Shown: positions 35,850-46,637 of the stretch, piece after piece
Numbering within the stretch: position 1 is the stretch's first letter
Layout: each line of letters opens with the position of its first letter
NCBI GenBank assembly: GCA_027943335.1
Contig: BSBK01006754.1
Location: 214,001-278,000 of the forward strand
Source: Chamaecyparis obtusa
Taxonomy: Eukaryota > Streptophyta > Pinopsida > Cupressales > Cupressaceae
Direction of reading: 5' to 3'
Length of the DNA stretch: 64,000 nucleotides
Program-made: the position numbers and the translations under genes
Notes under the pieces: model-generated
Database searches by the model: none
The model's input: the letters and a program-made list of their open reading frames with translations, nothing else
Told to the model about the DNA's origin: nothing

Positions 35850-36782
35850 CCTCCAATTTTAGTACCCCTTCCTCATTGGGCTCCATACTTTCTTTCCCTT
35901 CGTCCATTCCGTCGTCCGATTCTGAATCTGAGGAGGATGCCATTTCTTCTCCTACCATCTGCGTCGTGAGATCAACCACAAACTTTCTTCCCTCTTTCTC
36001 AAATGATAAAATGTTTCTTTTCCAGTTGTGGTTTGCTTTGGCAGCCACCCTCACCCTAGGATGGCGTCATACCCTTTCTGCTTCAACGGAATTACTACGA
36101 AGTCCAAGATGAACGGTTGTGTCCCGATGGTTACCTGTTGTGTCATCAAGGTTCCGATGGGTTTGATGGCATGTTGGTTGGCCTCTAGTAAGTTGAAGGT
36201 CAACGGCCATAGTGTCAGTTTCCCCAGACTCTTCCAAGTTTCCTCAGGTAGAACGTTCACCCGTGATCCATCGTCAACAATTGTATTAGTGAGAATGGTA
36301 CCCAAGATACCCATCTCTACTACTGCAGGGTTCCGCCCACTGTTTATAGCCAACGTCATGGGGTCCACTTCGGAGCTGCCAGGAACCTCCGTCCGTTCAA
36401 ATGCACTTGTTGGGACGTTTTGTCCTAAAACTAGGGCCGTTTTCAGATGCGGCATTGTTTCAAGTAGGTCCTTGACCTTTATCGGTATCTCCAATTGCAT
36501 CATCCACCTCAAGATATTTTTCTCTGCCATGGCTCGAGTAGAAGTGCCAGAGGTATCTGTGGAGTCCCTTCGGTCTTGCATTTCCTTCTCGATCTCGACC
36601 TTCGCCTCAAGCACCCTTTGTTTCTCCGTAAGAGGGTCAGGATACTTGGCCTTCTTTGTTTGTGCACGTGTAATTGGCAAGATCTCCTTCTCGTTGCCCC
36701 CTCTCTCCACGTCAAGGAGGTTGCAATCGGGCTTCGGGCAATTAGCTTCCTCATGGTCCCCCGATCCGCACCACCAACACAA
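35850..36782 (-). pseudogene. Gypsy aspartic protease region with a fourth zinc knuckle
   Basis: It begins with CWWCGSGDHEEANC (36779-36735), then an acidic linker, then the protease motif IVDDGSRVNVLPEETW at about 36290-36240 (the D-[ST]-G triad appears as DDGS, a form seen in plant Gypsy). LDFVVIPLKQKGYDAILG closes the domain. The short frame 36054-35800 joins it to the RT frame by an overlap. It would mature Gag-Pol. Confidence 0.82.
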
Positions 36783-36806
36783 TTTTTGTGGAGCAGGAGC
36801 CTCCTT

Positions 36807-38250
36807 CTAGCAATCCCAGGCAAAATGTCCCCATTGGTTGCAATTTCTGCATTGTATCATTGGTCTCCCCTTCGCATCATACTGGATCCAAGGGCAGTTA
36901 TTATTGTTATCATTATTTCCTCTACCTCCCCATCCGTTATTTCTGTAGCCGTTGGACGATGCAGTATTTTGTTGACCACCGGTTCCAGATGTGGAGGATT
37001 GCTCTTGCGTAGACAACACTTGTTGATTCCTGGCCCTCAGATTGTAGGGACATTCTTTGGTGGAATGTCCTGCAATCTGGCAAATGTCGCAAAAGGATTT
37101 CTTCGGACAAGAACCTTTAGTGTGTCCTACTTCTTTGCAGCCTGTACACCACACCGCCTCTTCCTCAGTTTTGCTTGAGCTCCCCTTGGTCACCTTAAAT
37201 TCTTTCATCATTCTCTCGAGGTCTTTCTATAGAGCCAGCACTTACTTGATTCTCCCTCACTACTTTCCACCGTGGATTCATCATCTGAGGACTCAGTTTT
37301 CTTGGAGGTCTTGCATTCACTCTCCAAATCCATCGCACGGTTATATGCATTATTGTACGATGTCAGTGGTACAATTTTCATTTTCTTGCAGAGGGAAGTT
37401 TTTAGTCCTTCCACGAACCATCGTTTCTTGAGTTCGTCCGTCGAGGCAGATTCCATTTTCCCAATGAGTTCCTTTAGTCGCTGCCCGTAGGCTCGAACCG
37501 ACTCGTTCTTTGTTTGTTTTGTATTGTAAATTTCGGCAAAGATCTCATTGTCGCCTCTCAACAACTAAAATTTTGTCTAGAAAGCCTTTTTCACTATGGC
37601 CCATGTTGTCAAGCCAGATTTATCTACATCGGAGTACCAGTCGATGGCTCCTTCCCTCAATGTGGCAGGGAACTATCTGACCCACTCGTCCTAGTCTGAC
37701 TCCATTGGTTGTCCATATAGTTTCGCAAGTTCGACAATGCCGAACAGGATCCTCCTTCGCCTGACCAATGAACTTGGGCAATTTTTTATTATTCGCGGCC
37801 ATGGTTACCGGTTGTTGGACCAGTTGTACCCCTTGGGGTTGGAGAGGTGGGTTTTGTGTCTGCCCACCCAGGTTAAACTGCAATACGATGGGTACCACGT
37901 TCCGACTACCAAATTGTCTTCCTGCGTTCAGCGTACGAGGATCAAACAGTGTGTCTTGGCTATCCAACACCTGTGCCCCTTCGGCACCTCCAGCCGCGTT
38001 GGATCCTTCGTCACTCCTTTCCGTTCCCTCTACCCATGGCGAGATGGACAAGTTTCGGAATTGTTCCCGTGTTCCCTCTATCAGATTCAGCCTTTGTCGT
38101 GTTTCCTCCAATAATTCTTCACTACTTCTTACCCTTCGGTAATCGTCTCCTTCGGTCGTTACACCTCCATAGTTACCGTCAGTACCATCTCCCTGGCCCC
38201 CTTCGGTTAACCCGTCGGCTGATTGTCCCTCGGCGAGTTGTCTGAGCCTT
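36807..38250 (-). pseudogene. Gypsy Gag with three zinc knuckles
   Basis: Frame pieces in order: 38111-37620 (N-terminal, Gln-rich, then KKLPKFIGQAKEDPVRH, which resembles the start of the retrotransposon gag domain); 37564-37208 (gag domain with FAEIYNTKQTKNESVRAYGQRLKEL read in part, then acidic); and 37211-36807, with CTGCKEVGHTKGSC, CDICQIAGHSTKEC and CRNCNQWGHFAWDC. With the knuckle downstream there are four. Frames change at about 37620-37565 and 37210. It forms the particle shell and binds RNA. Confidence 0.85.
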
Positions 38251-38894
38251 CATCAACATTCTACTTGTTGGGCAAGGATTAGGGTCTGATGTGTGGCCTC
38301 CAAGACATTCGATTGTTCCTTTTTATTCCTATCTTTGTTTAAGAGATTGGGCATCAATTCTATCAAGACATCATTTAAAACATAACACAACACTTTTTAT
38401 TTATTCATGTTTCGGTACAACAAATCAACTGTGATCTTGTTATTATAGGTTTTGCAGTGTTCTTTTATTTCCTCCCTAGGCTTAAAGCTCGTGGGTTTGT
38501 TCTTCATTGACTGCCATCGCATTCTTCCTCCTCCCGACGACTGTTCTCGGCAAAGTTCCTCAGGATTTGCTGACGGCGTTGTTCACATTCTACGTTCTCC
38601 CTTCAGTTGCTTTGGGCAGTGGTTGTTTGTGCCAACAGACAAGGTAATTGATACAACAGCCTATTCGCAGTGGGGTTGACGTTCAATGCATCCCACACAA
38701 TGTCCTCGACGACTTGTTCCCATTCGGCTTCCCTTCGTACGAAAGTTTCAATGGTCGAATGCAACCAAATGCGAAAGTCGATTGTCAGAACATGTTCTCC
38801 TTCAAAAAGTTATGTGATCCCGTCCTCACACTGATATTCTCTTTAAATAGTAGTCCCATTTATCCCTTCATTCCGTCACTTGCCAGATTCATTT
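38251..38894 (-). other. 5' leader and possible gag start of the Gypsy element
   Basis: The stretch lies between the primer-binding site and the recognisable Gag. A damaged minus-strand frame with EWEQVVEDIVWDALNVNP and an Arg/Glu-rich part (RREEEEC) could be Gag N-terminal sequence. Confidence 0.45.
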
Positions 38895-38907
38895 GCCAAC
38901 GGTGCCA
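38895..38907 (-). promoter_or_regulatory. Primer-binding site of the Gypsy element
   Basis: The minus strand reads TGGCACCGTTGGC, near the TGGCGCCGTTGCC type used by Tat/Athila-like elements (tRNA-Asp, from memory). It follows the LTR end GGGTAAACA with a short spacer. Confidence 0.65.
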
Positions 38908-38909
38908 AA

Positions 38910-39230
38910 TGTTTACCCTCATGGGGTAACAGAGATTGTTTGCATATAGAGAAATAAGTATTCAACATAGAATATAAAAGAGCATTGTATTCATATATTC
39001 ACAAGAGTCGTAATCCACATTATCCCGGTGTCCTCATCAAAGAGACAAATACATACATATAATGTCCGAAGGGATGTGAGGCGAACCGTCACATGCATGT
39101 AACTCCCTTGAACGGACCAACTATCTAACTACCCAACTTTCCCGACAACAATCTAGTGTCCTTAAAAGAAAAACTTTAGCACCAACTTAGGAGACTAACG
39201 TTACCCACGGCCCAGAATTTTGTTCAATCA
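38910..39230 (-). repeat. 5' LTR of the Gypsy element (outer boundary approximate)
   Basis: The inner boundary TGTTTACCC (plus) at 38910 is set by the primer-binding site. The outer boundary is a guess because the 3' LTR is missing and no TSD can be compared. Confidence 0.5.
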
Positions 39231-40800
39231 ATGGTCATGAACCGAGAAGCTTTTGGTCAAAATATTGGCACTCAAGCTAGTGCCATAAAAGAGAGATATT
39301 TTGGTAGTACTATGGACTATCACATAATGCTTCTAATTGTGGCATTTTTTTTATAGGAAACAAGTTGAAAGTTCAAACATATGCTCCCCAGGGACACGTC
39401 CCCTACCCTGAGATCCTTTGTCCCCTATAGAAAATGTTTCAAGGAAAAGGTACAAAGAGGAAACATCATCCCCCAACCCAAACCCCTACTTGTTTTTCAA
39501 AACTGGGAAGCATCCCTAGGACATCTAAAAATGAACAAGGGATGCTTGGAGGATGTAGGCAATAGCTGCTCCTACAGCCTAGGCACTTTTTTAGTTCAAT
39601 TTTTAAAAAAAACACACAAATTTTTTATTTTTTTTCTAATAAGGGATCGATGAGCCCACAAGGACCCCCACACCCATTCAAGCTCTACCTAAAACTGGAA
39701 CAGCCTCAAAAAAAACTTTTAAAAAAAAAACTCATTTTAACATTTTCCAACTTGTAATGAAGAGCAGCAAGAGAAGGAGCAGCAGCGAAAAGAGGGGAAC
39801 AGCAGTGGCAAGAAGGCAATAGAGCATCAAATCTAGTACATTTGAGGTATGTTCACCATCTACTATTTGTTTGCTCAATTTCTTTAGCACTTTTTTACAG
39901 TTTTTTAATGAGCATTTTGTTTTCGTTTATTTCTTCTACTTGTACTTGCAGCTGTGTTTAAATTCTTAGCAAAAGAAACAATGAACAATATGAGCAGCGA
40001 GTGAAATTCAAGTTCAAATGCAACAAAGAATTAGAAGTCATAGAAGTATGGCTGCCACAGGGGGTATTCCCAAGGGTGACAGTGTAGCAAGGTTAGCAAG
40101 TTCAACTAACTTGTTTGAACGCTCTTCTAAACAACTCAAAAAGCATCCAAATGAATCATTTAATTTTAACCCCAAAAGCCCTCTCTTACAATTTGCAACA
40201 TGAATAAACAAGACAAGAAAAACAATTACCCTAAGGTGGACAATATGTGTTTGTTTATTTACAGTCTTTATAGTGTTTTCTGGGCTGGTTCATGCTCGTG
40301 CTAAATAAAATTAAATGTGTATCTTTTTGGATTTACCTAGAGAAAAAGGATGACACTCACTTCAATAAAAGGCAAAATATTTTCTTGTTTTTCCACTAAA
40401 AATGAATTCTATGACCATTGACAACAAGCTCACATTATTCAGGTAAAAACAGAGACTCAACAATACAAGTACACATAAAGATTGGATAGATTTAAACATA
40501 AAGACATGAATGCTTTGATAAATTAATTGAAAGAATCAATACAAAGCCAAAATCTCCAACTTCAAATAGTCTTGCGATACAAAGCTTGCAAATTTGGTAG
40601 AAGCAATTTAATCTAACTTAGCACATATGACAAAATTATCTCAATCACGATTTAGAAGCAACATATACATTATTGGATCGTATTAAATTAATAAAACTGT
40701 AATTAAAAAATAATCAATGGACAACAATTTCACCAACAAGGATGAGAATTAATTTAAAATTTTATTTGCTGCACTTCAAAAATTCTTCATATCACTGCCA
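39231..40800. other. No recognised gene
   Basis: Poly(A)/poly(T) runs and short frames only. The frame 40018-40203 codes 61 basic residues without family resemblance. A possible small exon pair (donor GAGGTATGTT near 39848, acceptor CTTGCAG near 39950) is only suggestive. Confidence 0.35.
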
Positions 40801-41630
40801 ATGGTTGCCCAGCCTCTTGCATTGCTGTGGCCTCGATCACCCTCCACAAACAAGGAATCACCTCTTCGGCCCCCCACTACTTCTACTCCATCCAACAAGG
40901 AGTCCCCTCAACACTTCAAGGATTTTCCTCCTTTTGCGACCTGGAAGGTTTAGCAATCTCCGACTGGCAGTAGAGTTTATGATGGGTTTTCTGCACCTGC
41001 CAACTATCCAAAACTTCTGCCCCCTGCACCAGCTCTTTTGGAATGAAAATAAAAGAAACTATAGTGGATATGCCACCCCAATACAGGCCGTTTGAAGATA
41101 TAAATCATTTTGATAAAGGATTTGTTCCTTCTACACATGATCAGGTTCCACTTCACTTACCTCCAGTCAAACTTGGCAAAGAAATATTTGATAGTGAAGC
41201 TGCTCATAAAAAGCATACATTGATTTGTTGATTACATAATTTGTAGACCATTTTACTAGAGGTAAACAAATGGATTAAACTGAATTGGCACTCCATTCTT
41301 GATGACGAGATCTGCATTGATCCTTGTGCCAAAGGATTCTTGTATGTGATTTGTGAATGTCCAAAAGACAAAAAATTGTTGTAATAGAGTCCTTGAATTT
41401 GGGAGACAACTATCCTAGGCATGAAACCATGGTTTCCTATGTTTGACCCCTTCGTTGAAATCACAACAGAAGCTCCAATTAGAGTGCATTTACCCAACCT
41501 TCCATTTCATTTTTGCGGATCTTCTTGTCCATCTACAATCAAAAATTCCATAGAGATATTTATTTTTGGACTAGCTTCTTCCAGCCTGAAATCCACCTTC
41601 AATATTCAACCATCTTTCATCTTTGCTTGA
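40801..41630 (+). pseudogene. L1-type LINE ORF1 fragment (DUF4283-like)
   Basis: Plant L1 ORF1 proteins bind element RNA. From ATG 40801 there is a Pro/Ser-rich N-terminus. After a frameshift near 41040 comes the segment VDMPPQYRPFEDINHFDKGF, and then the DUF4283-type pattern: VNKWIKLNWHSIL, IDPCAKGFLYVICE, IWETTILGMKPWFPMFDP and IRVHLPNLPFHF. These match the usual order LW..., RGFFIV..F, GPW.W....L...PW.P.F and VWV.LPNLPL.FW. About five stops break it. No endonuclease or RT ORF2 follows, so the element is 3'-truncated. Confidence 0.82.
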
Positions 41631-41639
41631 CTTCTGGTG

Positions 41640-43390
41640 AAATGGATCTCCCTAAACCCTTACTAGCTATAATGTCCCCTTTTTAAGCAAAATTAATCTG
41701 TGAAGAATTAGTCTATTGACCAGATTTTAAAAAATCTCATAGCGTAATTGGTGAACAAACTCCAAAGTTCTTAGAGAGCACACGATCAGTCTAACAAAGG
41801 TGTGGTTCTTGGCAATGAGCTTAGTTGGTCTTGGTGAGCCTTATGATGCTTTCAGAATTGATTTCAGACCTTTTGGGAACTCTCCAAGCTTCTTAGAGAG
41901 GTTTTTTGTATTTAGACAATCACCCAATTGCTTTTGATCATCATCCAAGTCTTCGGTAACACTTTGATATGGTCAAATTTTCATTTCTGTTTCCTTTTGA
42001 TAATTTCCGCGACTTGCAATTTATTGAAATATTAAATAATTATTACTTAAGTTGTCTCATGATAAATATATTAAAAAGGCAACTTGGTATAATTATTTAT
42101 TATAGAAGTGTTATAAGTTGTGCATCAAATGGGACACCTAGGCAAAGGGGTCTTTTTACACGGTGATTTAATATTATTTTTCAAAATAAAGCTTGTGGTG
42201 GAAAAAGGAAATAGTTATATTTTTATTATGCTTTTAGCTCCAAAAAGTTATAAAAAGGGATTGAGAGCTCATCTGAGAGGTTAGACATGTTATCCTGTTT
42301 GTTTCTATTCAGAGAGAACCTGGGCTCTCCAAATTTGTTGAGGACAAAAAACCCTCTCAAAAATACTGGTTTTGGGAACGAAACCCCCCCTAGCTGGTTA
42401 GTTTGATTTCATCCAAGAATCACCGTTGAGCTGAAGAGAATTAATCAATTTGTTATTACCTATGGATCTATTTGATGTGTTCAGGTTCCATCTAATACGT
42501 TGGCACTACTATTAATGAGTTTTGAAGAATTTGTGAAAGAGTACAAGGAGAGGGCATTCCATTTCAGCAAATCGAAGACTCCTTGCAAGCCATACCATTC
42601 TCCTAGCCATAACATCAAAGATTTGTGATGACTTTTCCTTCATATTTCTATTGTTGTTTAATTATCAATCCATACCCTATAAGTTGTACCAAATATGTGA
42701 GTAGATATTCAGATTAATGAGTTTCACCTCATCATAACGAGGCCATGCCAGTTGAAAAGGGTGTGTGGGAAATCCTTGACTAAAGCGCTGCCTTTTCTTG
42801 GTGACTTTCAGCTAGTTTGGTGCCACATGGGCTGTGGGAATGCAATCCAATCCACATTAGGGTGGACTTATGAAGTTTTCTGGAGGCTTATTGAAATTGT
42901 TGCTTCTGTTCATGTTGGATCAGCAGCAAAATACCTATTTTCAGACCTGCAAAAAGTTTAAATTCCATTTTTGTATGCTATTCATGATCTTGTAAGGTAT
43001 TTAGTGGCAGTTTGAGTGAGGGGTAGCTTTTCTTGGTTGATGGGTGGCTGAGCCTGATTGTGTTGAGTCCAGGAATTTATTCCTTGGCAGTACAAACCTG
43101 TCGCAGAGAGTTTCAATTGCATCCAACCTTTACAGATTGTTTCCAGGCTTGTGTCAGCACCGTTGCATCTTTATGTGAGGTATACTTATGATGGGCTCAT
43201 ATTGTATGAATTGTTTGAATCATTTGAGCTTGTAAATGTTCTAGTGGTAGTGTTCAAATCTGATCAATACAATATATCTGTTGTTGCAGCAATATATTAT
43301 CATCTTGGGTTAATTTGTCATGCATTTTGCATATGCTTTGTAATACCCTAGATGGTAGTAACCAGAATGGTTTTCTTTCTTGCTCTTTGA
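41640..43390. other. No recognised gene; possible LTR promoter near 42250
   Basis: A TATAAAAAGGG box at about 42250 followed by GAGAGC-rich leader sequence looks like an LTR promoter, but no repeat partner was found. The remaining frames are short. Confidence 0.35.
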
Positions 43391-44372
43391 TGTATTTACT
43401 GAAGAAAATACACACAGAGTTATACTAAGAGGGGGGGTTGAATCAGTATAGGACCAACTTTCTCAATTTTTAATTTGAGCAATCTCAAAGCAAAGAACAA
43501 AGCATCTGCACAATTAAGATCTAACAAAAGAAGACAAGATGCACACATGAATTCACATGGAAACCCTTGCAAGAGGAAACCATGGCAAAAATGTTGTTTT
43601 TGTATTAGAAATTTCTTAAAATCTTTGTAGGTAACAACCCACAAGAGACACTAATCCCCTCTGCTGAGCACCAACTCAGCAAGAGACTCCAATCTCTTGA
43701 GTAAGAAGCTCCAGCCTCAGCTTCTCGCAAACTAGAAGGCTCCAACCTTCAAAATGTAGAATGATAATGATATTGTTTGGTCTGCTCTAGATCCCTTCAA
43801 GGACTTCAACAAAATCTGCCTAAAACTCTTCTCTTAAATCTGCAAAATGCTCCCACTTAGATCTACAAAAATAAAATTCAATAAATGCTTTCAAATCTAA
43901 GATTGATCTCAACAAAAATCTGCAACAGGTCTGCACTTAATATGTCTGATTTCTGCTCATAAATCTGCTCTATGTCTGCTCCTGAATTAGGAAATATATG
44001 CAATGAATGAGTGATCAAATGAACTCCAAGTGACCTCTTTATATCTTCTCAAATGCAACCTTTCACCAAAGGTTATGGCCTCTCAACTAGGTTGGCCAGC
44101 AATTTTTATTTATTTAGAATGCCCTTTTCTAACTAGGTTGGCCAAAAAGCAAGTCACAACAAAATAGGTCATCCAAAAAGCAAGTCACGAAAAAAAATGT
44201 TGGCCAAAAAAACTGAAGGAGACGTAGGCCAGTCAAAAAGCAACTCAAACAATAAAGTCGACCAAAAAGCACATAAAGATATCAACCAAAATAAAATATT
44301 ATATCTGTCTTATATAATTCAATTTGAACACCACTGATTGTCCCTTTGACATCAATGACAATAAATCCAATA
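43391..44372 (-). repeat. LTR, minus strand, preceded by a polypurine tract
   Basis: The plus strand starts TGTATTTACTG and carries GAGGGGGGGTTGAATCA at 43430, like the LTRs at 3698 and 60588. On the minus strand the LTR is preceded by AACAAGGGGGAGAT (44387-44373), a classical polypurine tract, and begins TATTGGATTTATTGTC. It is therefore a 3' LTR whose element body to the right has been lost or replaced by the next Copia LTR. Confidence 0.72.
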
Positions 44373-44524
44373 ATCTCCCCCTTGTTGAGAAATAGCTTCA
44401 TTCGGATTGAAGCATACAAGTGATTAACACATCCATATGCCAGAATGAAATAAATATATATATATATATACATTTTTTAATTGAGATCACACATATAAAT
44501 ATGGTCAAACCTTATGTTATTATT

Positions 44525-45118
44525 GACTGATGACAGAATGTGACTGTCATATAACCGAGTGTATGCAAGTGTACACGATACCTCTCCACAGTGCTTAACG
44601 TATCCATGATACGTTAAGATCAAACCACTATATATATATTGGCATTAGCAATGAAGCCCGATAATATGGTATCGGCTGCTATGTATTGTTATCGGCAATC
44701 AAGCCCGATAACAATACATAGCAACCGATACATTATCGGCTGTTATGTATTGTTTTCGGCAATCAATAATATATCGTATGTATTGTTATCGGCAACCACT
44801 ATCATTTGGTATGTTATCGGCAATTAAGTTGATTGTTATGTTACATAGGGTCATGACGCTACGTGGCATAAGCCATGTATGGTCATGACTCTACATAGAC
44901 ATGACTCTACATAAGTATATATATATATCGATGCTTGCTGTGGGTAATAATCAATCACAACGGTAATTATATACCACAGCAAGCATTCGATCTCTTCTGC
45001 AATAATTAACTTGTAAATTTTCTGCATTAATATATTTAGTATCTAGACTTAGATACAATCTGAAATATATAAATTTGGGCTATTATTATTCTCTATAACT
45101 GATCCACATTCCTTATCA
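44525..45118 (+). repeat. 5' LTR of a Copia element (start approximate)
   Basis: It ends TTATCA at 45118, right before a perfect primer-binding site. A TATA box (TATATATATATATCG near 44920) precedes the leader. A large inverted repeat lies within (44669-44731). No 3' LTR was found, so the outer start is a guess. Confidence 0.6.
44669..44731. repeat. 28-bp inverted repeat within the LTR
   Basis: Arms 44669-44696 and 44703-44731 pair with one bulged base and one mismatch around AATCAA. The sequence is built on GTATCGGCTGCTATGTATTG. A partial further copy of the arm follows at about 44736-44760. Confidence 0.8.
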
Positions 45119-45131
45119 TGGTATCAGAGCC
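45119..45131 (+). promoter_or_regulatory. Primer-binding site of the Copia element
   Basis: TGGTATCAGAGCC, an exact initiator-tRNA-Met type site directly after the LTR. Confidence 0.9.
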
Positions 45132-46189
45132 TAACCAATAGAGAGTAATAAAGATAGTAAAAAAAATTATTCTATCAGACATATATTTAAATTGAAGGAA
45201 GGGATATCATGGTGAACGGTGTTATTAGAGTGGAAGATACACTCGAAGGTACCTCAAACTTCGTCTCATGGAAAATTCGTATAATTGCAATCCTTCAAGA
45301 ACTTGAATTAGATTCATATATAGAAGAAGACAAAAGTATGCTTGAAGATGAACTAGAGAAAACAACATGGAAAAGATGCAATAACAAGGCTAAGAAAATA
45401 ATCATTGACGTTGTTAAAGATCATATTCTTCCAACCATAGCTAGATTATCAACAACATATGAAGTATTCAAAACCATTCAAACTACATATGAGATCAACC
45501 AAGGATGAAAAACTCTGCGATATATCGCCAAAATGGCGATATACCACGAGTCAAACCAAAAGACGATTTAATCACCATTGATATCGCCAACGCTTTAATG
45601 AAAATCACGTGGCGTGAATGCATGAAAAAATCGCAAAAAAATTGTGAGTCTGAGGGATAAAAATCGGCAACCAGTCAACTCCATTTTAGGTTTTCCGCTT
45701 ATTTCATAAAGCGACGCATGCTTATATTAGGTTTCCACTTATATCATAAAGTGACACAACACGCAGGTCTGGACGCGAACACGCGAAGGTCGCAGGTCTA
45801 GATGCAACACGCGAAGGTCGCAGGTCTGGACGCGAGCAGGTGCTTGGACGGGAGCAGGGAGCAAGCCGCAGGTGTTTTTCTCAATTGCAAAGGTTTTTTC
45901 TTTGCATTTTAATTATTTTTTTCGGCTTTGCATTTAAATTTTAATGTAATAGTTAATAAGTATAACTTAATAGTTAATAATAAATATTAAATATATAACA
46001 AAATATATATTAAAACTTTTATTTTACATATATGTTATTATGTATTATGTAACATTCAAAATGAAAATATATTTATTTTTAATATACGTATTTTCAAGAA
46101 TCAAAATATAATGTATTAACTATTATCAATTATGTAACATTCAATATCAACAAAATATTATGTAACATAAATTTTATTATTTTACACCA

Positions 46190-46422
46190 GTAATTTTTCA
46201 GAGTTTACTATATAGTGTAAATTTATAATAATAAAATTTAGTAAACTCTGAAAAATTACAAATAATACAATTTAGTTATCAGACCTTTCAAGAGGGCAGC
46301 CAACTATCAAATATAAAGTCTGATAAATAATAAATTTTAGTAAACTCTGAAAAATTACAAATTAAAAATTACACTTCAATTATTAGGTGATAGTTGGCTG
46401 CCCTCTTGAAAAGTCTGATAAC
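46190..46422. repeat. Nested inverted repeats in the hAT 5' region
   Basis: Arm 46275-46309 pairs with 46388-46422 at 34 of 35 positions. A second motif, GTAATTTTTCAGAGTTTACTA (46190-46210), is perfectly inverted at 46239-46259 and again at 46338-46358. It may be a small foldback insertion or a subterminal structure. Confidence 0.8.
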
Positions 46423-46637
46423 TAATATTTGATCTCAGACTTAGACAACTATTTGGTAGCCGACCTCTTTGAAATCTGATTAATTTGATCTCAATTACTT
46501 CACTGACTTAGCTAATATTTGATTTCATACTCATAGTTCATAGACTTGGCTAACATTTTATCTCAACTTATCTAATATCTAATTCTTTATCTTTGGGTTT
46601 GTAGACTTGCAGTGCTAGTTGGCAATAACTGTAAGAA

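Noticed and set aside
36028..36810. 260-codon plus-strand frame over the Gypsy protease
   Set aside because: It is the antisense shadow of the real minus-strand protease and zinc-knuckle frame and has no family motif.
36495..37178. 227-codon plus-strand frame
   Set aside because: Antisense of the Gypsy Gag knuckle region.
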